A stretch of DNA of 64,000 bases from Streptomyces sp. NBC_01275 (GTDB lineage Bacteria > Actinomycetota > Actinomycetes > Streptomycetales > Streptomycetaceae). The DNA lies in the NCBI RefSeq assembly GCF_026340655.1, contig NZ_JAPEOZ010000001.1:682001-746000 (forward strand), written 5' to 3'. This document shows, in pieces, positions 45,688 to 55,600 of the stretch (positions are counted from its first letter, which is position 1; each line of letters begins with the position of its first letter). Under the pieces are notes generated by a model. That model saw only the letters and a list, made by a program, of their open reading frames with translations, ran no database searches and had not been told where the DNA came from. Made by a program: the position numbers and the translations under genes.

Positions 45688-47544
45688 TCAATTGCCGACG
45701 AGACCGGGAGTTGAGGCGTGCGGAGAGTCGACTGGCGGTGTTCTAAGCGGTGAGCCCGCTTCTATGGCGTGCCCAGTGGTGAGTTCTCTGTAGTGGCTGT
45801 TGCAAGTGAGAAGGTGCTCGTGGCTTCCGGAGACTGCTGTCCCGTCCTCCGTGAGCAGGATGATGTGCCGGGCCCTGCGGATGGTGGGCAGTCGGTGGCT
45901 GGCGACGATGACGCAGCGGGTGGCCGCCAGGTCGTCCACGGCTCGGCTGACGAGGCGCTCGCTAATGGTGTCCAAGTGGGAGTTTGGCTCGTCGAGGAGG
46001 AGGATGTCGCTGTCTGTGAGTAGGGCGCGGGCTACGGCGAGGCGCTGGCGTTGCCCGCCGGACAGGTCGTGGACGCGGCCCAGGGGCGTGTCGAGGCCTT
46101 GGGGGAGACGCAACACGGTTTGGCGTAGTCCGACCGTCTCCAACGCGTTCAGCAGGTCTGCTTCGCTGGGCGGTTTGACGAGACCAAGTTGTAGGTTCTC
46201 GCGAATGGTGCCTTCGATGAGGGTGGACTGTTGGTCGACGTAGGTGACGCGTCGGCGCAGGTCGCCGAGGGGCCAGTTGCTGACGGACCTGCCCAGGACG
46301 CGGATTTCCCCGTGCTCGGCCTGTGTGAGGCAGTTGATCAGCGTGAGGACCGTGGACTTTCCGGTGCCGGAGGAACCGATGAGGGCGGTTAGTCCGGTCG
46401 CGGGGATGTGGAAACTCGCTTGGTGCAAGACAGGGTGGCCTTGTGGAAGGCGGAAGGTGACACGGCGGAAGGTCACCGCATGTGCGTCGGGGCGGGGTAG
46501 GGGCAGGATGGGAGCTGCTGTCGTGTCTTGTTCCGCTTCCGCTGGGCGAGTGAGGAGGTGGTGGAAGCGGCCTCGTGCGGTTCGTCCCGCCTGTAGATGG
46601 CCGATGCCTAGGGCGACGACTGTCAGGGGCGAGGTGAGGTGCAGCAGGTAGAGAAAGAAGCCACTGAAGGCGGCCAGAGGCAACTGTCCCTGCGTGATTT
46701 GCTGCCCTGCTGCCAATGCGACGGCTAGCACGGCAATCTGCTGGCCCAAACTCACGACCGGGCCGATGAGGCACTGCAAGCGGGTGGCGGGCAGACACGC
46801 CGAACGAACGGCGTCTGCGGCGTGCCCGAGTTTGTGTGCGGCCTCACTCTCATAGCGGCAGGCTTTGACGGTGACGAGTGCGACGAGGTGGGCGGTGAGG
46901 CTCTGTGCGAGCTGTCCGAGCGCGTGCTGCTGGGCGACTGCGAGGCGTTTCAACCGGGCCGTCATTGGGGCGATGCAAGCTCCGGTGAGCCCGAAAGCTC
47001 CGACGGCGACCATGGTGAGGCCTGGGTCGATGACGACCATGGCGGTAAGCGTGGCCGCCGTGGCGATGAGCGCCACCGGGAGGTGGACGAAACCGGATTC
47101 GATCAGCAGACGCAGGAGCGCAGCGTCTGAGGTGACCCTGGCAGTGAGGCTGCCAGTGCCCTCGTCGCGTACCGCGCGCAGCGGAAGCCGCAGCAGATGC
47201 CCCATGGCCAGGCGCCGCAGACGCAACACGGCGCGCTCGCCGACTCCCGCCAGTAACCACCCGCTCAGAGCTTGCAGCCCGGCCGCGCCCAGGACAGTGA
47301 CGCTCATGCCCACGGCGGGAGGGGTGACCGGCTGGTGCCGGGTGAGAGCGTGCATCACGCCCATCGCCAGCCACGGCACCGCCAGACCGGCTGCGGCCGA
47401 AGCAAGGGACAGGATGGCCGCCAGAGCGAGCAGCAGTCGATCACCGCACAGGAGGTCCTGGCCGATGCGCAGCCCTGGAAACGCCCCGCAGTCCGGAGTC
47501 AGTGAACGGGTCGACGATCGCGAGCGGACGGACGGGAAGGTCAT
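45688..47544 (-). CDS. ABC exporter, fused membrane and ATPase domains
   Basis: The 618-residue half-transporter has six membrane helices in residues about 35-330 (LLLALAAILSLASAAAGLAVPWLAMGVM; VALIATAATLTAMVVIDPGLTMVAVGAF; IAVLAVALAAGQQI). The nucleotide-binding domain has Walker A GSSGTGKS near 393, the signature LSGGQRQRLAVARAL near 496, Walker B DILLLDEPNSHLD near 512 and the switch His in VASHRLP. Such exporters work as dimers and move lipids, peptides or drugs outward. It is on the minus strand beside a 466-residue unknown gene and divergent to the polyketide synthase, so it may export or handle the product. Codon use is less GC-biased than in the backbone genes. Confidence 0.88.
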   Translation of the reverse strand: MTFPSVRSRSSTRSLTPDCGAFPGLRIGQDLLCGDRLLLALAAILSLASAAAGLAVPWLAMGVMHALTRHQPVTPPAVGMSVTVLGAAGLQALSGWLLAGVGERAVLRLRRLAMGHLLRLPLRAVRDEGTGSLTARVTSDAALLRLLIESGFVHLPVALIATAATLTAMVVIDPGLTMVAVGAFGLTGACIAPMTARLKRLAVAQQHALGQLAQSLTAHLVALVTVKACRYESEAAHKLGHAADAVRSACLPATRLQCLIGPVVSLGQQIAVLAVALAAGQQITQGQLPLAAFSGFFLYLLHLTSPLTVVALGIGHLQAGRTARGRFHHLLTRPAEAEQDTTAAPILPLPRPDAHAVTFRRVTFRLPQGHPVLHQASFHIPATGLTALIGSSGTGKSTVLTLINCLTQAEHGEIRVLGRSVSNWPLGDLRRRVTYVDQQSTLIEGTIRENLQLGLVKPPSEADLLNALETVGLRQTVLRLPQGLDTPLGRVHDLSGGQRQRLAVARALLTDSDILLLDEPNSHLDTISERLVSRAVDDLAATRCVIVASHRLPTIRRARHIILLTEDGTAVSGSHEHLLTCNSHYRELTTGHAIEAGSPLRTPPVDSPHASTPGLVGN

Positions 47545-47762
47545 ATCGCGGTGCCTCGTTTACGAAGACCGGGCGAGGGAGGAGCCGATCGACCGCAGCC
47601 CGGAGCTTTGCTCATCGTGTCGCGGAAGAGGAGGCGTACTGCCGGCTCCGGGTCCGGTGCAGGCAGTGGCGATCACCGATCGAAGCCCGCGGCACGGCTA
47701 CAGTCGACGGTGGCAGGCTGCTCTCTGCTGGTCCGTCCAGGGGAGGGAGCCGGAAGGCCCCC

Positions 47763-49163
47763 TCATACCGGCTGGGGGACATCGTCGGGTGTGAATTGCA
47801 CTGCTGTGCCGTACAGGTCGAGCAATCCTTCGAAGGGCTGGGCGGGCAGGCCGGGCTTCCACAGTTCGACGGCCATCTCCCCGTGGTACAGCAAGGGCCA
47901 GCGCACGTACGTCCGCGGGTCGGCCGGATCGTTGACGGCGTGTGACCGGCGGACGGTGTCGCGGGCGATCTCGACCGTCAGGTCGGTACCGCAGCCGAAG
48001 CCGTAGGGGAACTGTTCGCGGTCCGCCTCAACGGTTTCGATCACCGTGTGGTCGCTGGAGACGACGCCGACGTGGGCGTGAATACCGGCCCGGATGAGCG
48101 GTACTTCGCGTTCTCCGTCGGGGTCCAGGACCCAGGTACCTGACGGGTCCTTCGTGACGCGTACGGTGGGGCATGCCTCCATCAGGGCGCAGATCTCCCA
48201 TGTCTCTACTGATGGTTGCATTGGCAGCGTGCCGCTGGGGGCCAGGACGCGCAGGCGCTGGCCGTCGGCCAGGCGCGGCTCGACGGCCACGGTCTGCTCC
48301 CGTGTGAGGCTGCGCTTGTCGACGTCCCAGGAACCTGATGCGCTGACCACGAGGCAGTTGAGATCGGGGTCGAAGGCGAACAGCATGCCTTCGCTGAAAC
48401 CCCGCATTCCCATGTAGACCTCGTACATGTCGGCCAGCTGGTCGGAGACGAAGTCGGACACCTTCACCGGCGCCGGCAGCAGTCCCAGCTTGCCCATCCG
48501 CTGGCCTGCGTACGCCAGTTGCTCAGGCGCGGTGCTGGCCTGCCACGCCTCGGGGGTGATCGCGTCCCGGACGGTGTCGTAGTCCTCAGCGACCTGCCGG
48601 GCGCACGCCGCGGTGACCAGCCGATCACGCATGCGGTCGGCGATGTCCGTGGTCTCGGTGGGATGACCGCCCTCCATGTTGCAGAACGTCACCTCTGCCA
48701 CCTGACCGGGAGCGTCGCCGCGGGACACGAACAGGACTTTGGCTGCGCCGAGTCGGCCCATGGCTGTGCGGGCGGTGGCGACGACTTCTGCGTGGGGGAG
48801 CGCGCTGAGCCGTTCGGGCACCTCGGCCACGGCGACGACATGGCGGGGGTTGCGGCGCAGGCCGTGCTGGTGGCGCAGCATGGCACTCAGCGGCGGGTAG
48901 GTGTCCGGGATCCTCTCGCGCAGGGGTTGCGGTCCCTCGGGGATCTGCCCGCACATGAGCATCAGGTCGACGTCGCCGTAGGAGCGGTCCAGGACGGTGT
49001 GGCCCTGTACCTCGAAGGAGGCGACCAGATGGTTGAGGAAGGACCGCAGCGCCTGCTGTCCTGCCGGCACCTCGCCGATGACCTGGACCGTGCACGGACG
49101 CCACCAGCCGCAAGCGGTGACATCGGTTTGGACGTCGGGTACGGCGACTGGTGAACTGCTCAT
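47763..49163 (-). CDS. Protein of unknown family, divergent to the polyketide synthase
   Basis: This is a 466-residue soluble protein that I cannot place in a family. It starts TDVTACGWWRPCTVQVIGEVPAGQQ and has an alternating alpha/beta first half (VDLMLMCGQIPEGPQPLRERIPD; RHVVAVAEVPERL; AKVLFVSRGDAPGQVAEVTFCNMEGGHPTET). The middle is FSEGMLFAFDPDLNCLVVSASGSWDVDKRSLTREQ. The C-terminal part is RAGIHAHVGVVSSDHTVIETVE, then FGCGTDLTVEIARDTVRRSHAVNDPADPRTYVRWP. The conserved-looking His and Cys residues could be metal or catalytic sites. No signal peptide or membrane helix is present. Shared regulation with the synthase, through the 494 bp divergent region, is likely. Confidence 0.75.
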   Translation of the reverse strand: MSSSPVAVPDVQTDVTACGWWRPCTVQVIGEVPAGQQALRSFLNHLVASFEVQGHTVLDRSYGDVDLMLMCGQIPEGPQPLRERIPDTYPPLSAMLRHQHGLRRNPRHVVAVAEVPERLSALPHAEVVATARTAMGRLGAAKVLFVSRGDAPGQVAEVTFCNMEGGHPTETTDIADRMRDRLVTAACARQVAEDYDTVRDAITPEAWQASTAPEQLAYAGQRMGKLGLLPAPVKVSDFVSDQLADMYEVYMGMRGFSEGMLFAFDPDLNCLVVSASGSWDVDKRSLTREQTVAVEPRLADGQRLRVLAPSGTLPMQPSVETWEICALMEACPTVRVTKDPSGTWVLDPDGEREVPLIRAGIHAHVGVVSSDHTVIETVEADREQFPYGFGCGTDLTVEIARDTVRRSHAVNDPADPRTYVRWPLLYHGEMAVELWKPGLPAQPFEGLLDLYGTAVQFTPDDVPQPV

Positions 49164-49657
49164 GGCCTACCTTCCGGGAACGTTGCGGCCGCCTTGAAAG
49201 GGGCCTTCGTCGGCTGGGTCGTGGCGCGCGAAAGCGCGGCGGTGACACGTTTGTTGCCGTGGACGCGCAAGAGGCCGCGTGTGAAAACGGGCTTGGGACG
49301 TCGGCGACCTTACCGGCACCTGAAGGAACACCCATCTACCGCCACCCTTTCCGGGGATAGACGAGCGATCCGTTGACGCGTGCGCGGCGTTTTTGCACGT
49401 CAGCACCCTGGGGGCGCGACGTATTTCACGCACATGGGTGAATGGCACAGCTGCCCTGGGCCGCCGGATCGGCCGAAATCACCCCTTATATTCTGCAGAT
49501 TTGCCTCTAGCGTTCACCCGCACGCGCATCGCGTGCCAGGACTGTTCGTCGCTTTCCCTAAGATCACGGCGTCACCGGCGGCGGAAGCACTTTTCGCGTG
49601 CCATCACCTGCAAGGCGTCTTTGCCGCCCCCTTTTTCTTGTGCACCGGGAGAACTCT
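49164..49657. promoter_or_regulatory. Divergent promoter region of the polyketide synthase cluster
   Basis: This 494 bp gap separates two divergent gene starts and holds no gene. It contains an imperfect palindrome TTCACGCACATGGGTGAA at 49425-49442 and an AT-rich TATATT -10-like hexamer at 49487-49492 reading toward the synthase. No clear -35 is visible. Promoters for both directions must lie here. Confidence 0.5.
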
Positions 49658-52600
49658 GTGTCTGTGGCCCCCACGACCCCTGACAGGCCCGCCGTGGCGA
49701 TCGTGGGCCTCTCGTGCCGGTTGCCGGGCGGCGTCGATGGGCCGCAGGACCTGTGGGCGGCGCTGGAGGGAGGACGTGACCTGGTGGGTGAGGTCCCGCC
49801 GGACCGGTTCGATCCCGAGCGGTTCGTCGACACCCAGCGGCGCAGGAGCAACAAGAGCTACACGGCGGCGGGCGGATTCCTCCAGGACGTGACCGGTTTT
49901 GACAACGGCTACTTCCAGCGGGTCTCACCGCGCGAGGCGGCGCGCATGGATCCGCAGCACCGGCTGCTGCTGGAGATGGCGGTCGAGGCCCTGGACGACG
50001 CCGGCATCGACCAGACCGCCACCGCCGGGTCGGATACGGCAGTGTTCGTCGGCATGTCCAGTCACGACTACGCCGACTTGCAGTCCACCGGCGGTGATGC
50101 CCCCAACGCGTACTCGATGGCTGGTCTGGCCGCGACCAACGCCGCCAATCGCATCTCCCACCTGCTCGACTGGCACGGGCCGAGCATGGCGGTGGATACC
50201 GCCTGCTCCTCGGCCCTGACCGCCCTGCACCAGGCGTGCGAGACGCTGCGCGCAGGCCGAGCGCGTATGGCTCTGGCGGGCGGAGTGAGCGTCCTGCTCA
50301 GTCCGTTCGGTTTCACCGGTTTCTCGGCCGCCTCCATGCTGTCGCCGACCGGCCGCTGCCGTGTCTTCTCGGCCGAAGCCGACGGCTACGTGCGTGCGGA
50401 GGGCGGCGGCGTCGTGGCCCTCAAGCTCCTGTCCGATGCGCTCGCCGACGGCGACCGCATTCACGGAGTGATCCTGGCGAGCGGCGTCAACAGCGACGGC
50501 AGCACCACCGGGCTGGCACTCCCCAGCGCCCAGGCACAAGCAGCATTGCTGGAGCAGGTCTACGCCCAGGCCGGCGTGAGCGCCGACGACCTGTCCTATC
50601 TGGAGGCCCACGGTACGGGAACACCGGTGGGCGACCCGATCGAGTGCGACGCCATCGGCCGAGCCCTGGGCACCCGCCGTACGATCGGGCCGCTGCCGAT
50701 CGGATCGGTCAAGAGCAACACCGGTCACCTGGAGGCCGCATCCGGCATGGCCGGACTGGTGAAAGCCCTCCTCGTCCTGCGTCACCGCCGCATCCCGCCG
50801 ACCCTGCACGCGCAGCCGCTCAGCCCTCACATCGATTTCGAGGGCTGGCAGCTCGATCCGTGCACCGACGCCAGGTCCCTTACCGGGCAGCGCCCCGTGG
50901 TCGGCGTCAACTCCTTCGGCTTCGGGGGTTCCAACGCCCACGTCGTCCTGGCCGCCGCGCCCGTAGTGCCCGTCAACAACCCGAGCGAGCCCCCCAAGGA
51001 CGTGCTGCCGGTAGTGGTCTCGGCCCGCACCCCGGAGGCGCTGGAGGCCGCGGCGGCCCGCATGGCTCAGCGGCTGCAGGAGGAGACCTCCGAGGGGTTC
51101 TACGACGTCGCGTGGACGGCCGCGCGTCGTCGTACCCTGCACCCGCACCGGGCCGTGGTCCTCGCTTCCGGTGCCCGGCAGGCAGCCGAAGCGCTGGAGG
51201 CCGTTGGCCAGGGGGCATTGCCCCTGCCGGCCGCCACCGCCACGGGACAGGCTGTGGCGGAGGGCCGTGTGGTGTTCGCCTTCAGCGGTAACGGCTCCCA
51301 GTGGGCGGGCATGGGGGCGGACCTGCTGCGCGAGGAACCCGTGTTCAGGGCAGCGCTCGACCGGGTCGATGACGCCCTCCGGCCCCATCTGGGCTGGTCG
51401 GTGCGCGAGGAGATGGCCGCGGCCGACCCCGCGCGCATCGAGGCCACCGAGATCGCCCAGCCGCTGCTGTTCGCCTTCCAGATCGCGCTGGTGGAACTGT
51501 TCAAGGCCCGCGGTATCCGCCCGGCCGCGGTTGTGGGCCACAGCGTCGGCGAGATCGCCGCCGCCCACATCGCCGGCGCTCTCGACCTGCCTGCCGCCGC
51601 CCGGGTGGTCGCCGAACGCAGCCGCGCCCAGGCAGCCACGCGCGGCCGAGGCCGCATGGCCGCAGCCGGCCTGTCCGCGGAGGAGGCGATCAAGGAACTC
51701 GCCCCTTACGCCGGCGCTCTGGAGATCGCCGCCGTCAACGGCGACCAGGACGTCACCATCTGCGGTCCCGAGGAACACCTCCAAGCCCTGGGCGCCGACC
51801 TGGAGCTGCGCGCGGTCTTCTTCCGCATGCTGGAGCTGGACTATGCCTTCCACAGCCAAGCCATGGGCCCCGTACGGGACGGCCTGCTCGCGTCCCTGGA
51901 GGGGCTGCGCCCTGCCGCCACCGCTGTTCCGTTCGTCTCGACGGTCACCGGCACCGTCTGCCCGGGCGAGGAGCTCGGAGCCCACTACTGGTGGCGCAAC
52001 GTCCGCGAGCCCGTGCTGTTCGGACCGGCTCTGCATACGTTGCTCGATGACGGTTTCGACATCTTCGTCGATATCGGTCCTCACCCCGTCCTGCGGCCGT
52101 ACTTGCGTAAGGCGGTCAAGGGCTTGGAACAGCCTGTGCTGGTCACGGCTACCTGTGCCCGGGCCGTGCCGGGGCCCGCCGCTGTCGACACTGCGGCGGC
52201 CCAGGTGCTGGCCGCAGGCGCTCACATCCAGTGGGACGTCTTCTTCCCGCAGCCCGGATGCACGACCGACTTGCCGGCCTATCCCTGGCAGCGCGAGCGG
52301 CAATGGCACGGTGACCCTCAGTGGTGGCTGCGCGTAGCTGGTGAGACCACCCCCGTGCAGCACCCCTTGCTGGGGGCACGCGTCCCCGTGCAGCAGCCCT
52401 GCTGGTCCAACCTGGTAGAGCCCACCCGGTTGCCGTGGCTGGCCGACCACCAGGTCGCAGGCTCCGCCGTCATGCCTGCCGCCGCCTACCTGGAGATGGC
52501 CCTCGCCGCAGGCGGCCTCGTCCACGATGCCCCCGTCGAGGTAAACCATCTCCTCATCACCCGTGCTCTCGATCTGCCCTGGGATGACGAGGCCGCCGAC

Positions 52601-55600
52601 GTGCGCGTACAGGTCTCGCTCAGCGACGGCGACCAAGCCCTGACGATCGCGGCACGTACCGGCGACGACCTGCCGTGGCAGCCGTACGCCCGGGCCCGCG
52701 TGCGGCGTCTGCTGGCCGCCGCGCCGCCCTCCGTCGACCTCGCCGCCCTGCGCTCGCGCCTGCACACCCGCATGGATGTCACCGAGCACTACGCCCGGGC
52801 CCGGCGCGCCGGCCTCGTGTACGGCCCGGCCTTCCAGGTCCTGACGGAGCTGCAGCTGCACGAGGGGGAAGCCCTCGCCTCCTACACTCTGGGCGAACCC
52901 GCCGACGGCTACCACGTCCACCCGGCGCTCCTGGACGGCGCACTCCAGGCAGGCGGTTGCCTGACCGGCGTCAACGGCGAGTACCTGCCGTTCCTGCCGG
53001 TGGCCGTCGAAGCCTTGCGCCTGTGGCGCACTCCGCCGCAGAGCGGGATGATCCACGTACGCCTGCGGGAGAACAACTCCCAGGAAACGTGCTGGGACAT
53101 CACCCTGTCCGACGCCGACGGCCTTGTCTGCCTCCAGCTCACCGGCTGCCGGTTGCGCCGCATGGGCCATACCCCCACCGAACCCGTGCAGCACCTCGTC
53201 AACGTGCTGCGCGCGGCTCCAGGGACCGCCGACCCGGCGCTGTCCGGCCTCCTGCCCTCGCCCACCGCCTTGGCGCAGGCGTGTCTGCCCTACCGCGACC
53301 GTCTGGAGGAGACCTGGCGCGAGGAGGGGCACGAAGCCGGGCTGCAGCGTCTACGCGAGTGCTGCTCGCGCCTGATCGCCGACGCGTTCGCCCAGCTGCT
53401 GCCGGAAGGGCAGAGCGAGTTCGACACCGGTGATCTGGTGGCAGGCGGCATGCAGCCCCGCCACACCCGTCTGGCCGAGCTGCTCGCCCATGCCACCCGC
53501 GGCCTGCTGCACCCGACTCAGCAGGCCGGAGAAGGCCGCCCTGCCCGTTGGCGCCTTCCCGACACCGACGGCCCTCCGGCGCTGGAGCTGTTCGAGCAAC
53601 TCGTCCGCGACTTCCCCCGGCATGCGGTCGAGACGTCCCTGTTCGGCCGGTGCTGCCTGCACCTGGCCGATGTCCTGCGCGGCAAGCGCGATCCGCTGAC
53701 GCTGCTCTTCGATGAACCCGACCGCCATCTGATCGAGTACTTCTACAGCGACGCCGTCCAGCCCCGCTTCCACAATCAGTTGTTGCTCGCCCTGGTACGC
53801 GAACAGGTCCGCACCTGGCCCGAGGACCGGCCGCTGCGCATCCTGGAGGTCGGTGCCGGTACCGGCAGCAGCACCGCCCTGCTCCTGCCGCACCTGCCGC
53901 CCGAGCGCACCGCCTACACCTTCACCGACCTGTCCGCCGGCTTCTTCCCCTCCGCCAAGGCGCGCTTCGCCGACTTCGACTTCGTCGACTACCGCTGCCT
54001 GGATCTGAACCAGGACCCGGCCGAGCAGGGCTTCACTGCGGGCTCCTTCGACGTGGTGATCGCCACCAACGTCCTGCACGCCACCCGAGACCTGCGTGCG
54101 ACGCTCGCCCGAATCACTCACCTCCTTGCCGACGGCGGACAACTCCTCGCCCACGAGACCCACGAACCCGGTCTGCTGGCCCCCTGCTTCGGCACCCTCG
54201 AGGGATTCTGGGACTTCACCGACGCCCCGTTGCGCCAGGACTCCCCTCTGCTGCCGGGGCAGGCATGGGCACCCCTGCTGCGCGAGTGCGGCTTCGACGA
54301 GGTCGCCCAACTCGGGCATGACCAAGCTTTGCCGGAACTCGAGTACTCGGTGCTTTGCGCCCGCCGCGCACCCCGCTCCCCCGCCCTCCCCGTCCCCCTC
54401 GCGCCGCCCGCCTCCCCGGACGCGCGCTGGCTGCTGGCTGGGGAGAAGCCCGACGGCGACCTGCTGCGTGACCTCGTCGTCGTTCTCCTCGAGGCGGGCG
54501 TCGACGTCCGCGTCGCCGGCCTGGACCAGACGCCTCGGCAGTGGGCGCAGGTCGCGGGGGAACAGCAGCCCCCGCACACGGTCCTGGTCTTCGACGCCGA
54601 TTCCAGCGACAGCCCCGCCGACATGTGCGACCAGGCCGTCGCCCGACTCGGTGTGCTGCGGGACCTCGCCGAAACCGGCTCCAACCTGCCGGCCGGGGCC
54701 GCAGCCAACCTGTGGATCGTTACCCGGCCCAGCGGCATCCACCCCGCCCCCGAACGGCCGGGCGCTCCTGAGGACGCAGCACTGTGGGGCGCTACCCGCT
54801 CCCTGGCCAACGAGATCCCCCAACTGACCATCCGGCGTATCTCCCTGGAAGCCGGGGCCTGGCCCGCCGACGACGCGCGGCGCCTGGCGGCCGAACTGCT
54901 CCAGCCTACCGACGAGGACGAGGTCGTCCTGACCCGCGGCGGGCGCTTCGTCCCGCGCACCGTCCCCCGGCCCGCTTCCACCACCGCGCCCGAGGCCTCC
55001 AGCTCAACGCCCTTCACGCTGCGTCTGCACGACGCCGGCCTGCGCCCCCGGCTCATCTGGGCCCCGGACCGGCCGCAGCAGCCCGCCGCCGACGAGGTCA
55101 CCATCGCCGTCGCAGCGGCCGCCCTCAACTACCGCGACGTCATGCTCGCCGTTGGCCTCCTGCCTCCGGGCGCGGAGACCCCGGTGCCAGATGGGCCGGC
55201 TCTGGGCCTGGAATGCGCCGGCACGGTCACTGCAGTCGGCGCCGACGTCACCCACCTGGTGCCGGGCGACCGCGTCTACGCGCTCGCCCCTCGCAGCCTC
55301 AGCTCCCACGTGACCGTCAACGCCCGCCTCGTGGGGACCATCCCCAACGGCATGACATTCACCGAAGCCGCCACCCTGCCGGTGGTCTACTTCACCGTCC
55401 ACCACGCCCTCGAACGCCTCGCGCGTCTCCAAGCGGGCGAGACCGTCCTTGTCCACGGTGCCGCCGGCGGCATCGGCCTCGCCGCCCTCCAGCTCGCCCA
55501 AGCCCGCGGCGCCCACGTCATCGCCACCGCCGGCACCCCCGCCAAACGCGACCTGCTGCGCATGCTCGGCGTCCGCCACGTCCTGGACTCCCGCACCCTG

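Noticed and set aside
45411..45746. A Cys-containing small peptide that could be a RiPP precursor beside the ABC exporter
   Set aside because: The Cys-rich part overlaps a LuxR-like helix in frameshifted form, and no RiPP maturase is nearby.
49925..53332. A 1,135-codon minus-strand frame inside the PKS gene
   Set aside because: It is a shadow of the KS-AT-DH coding strand; the translation is Gln/Gly/Arg-rich without domains.
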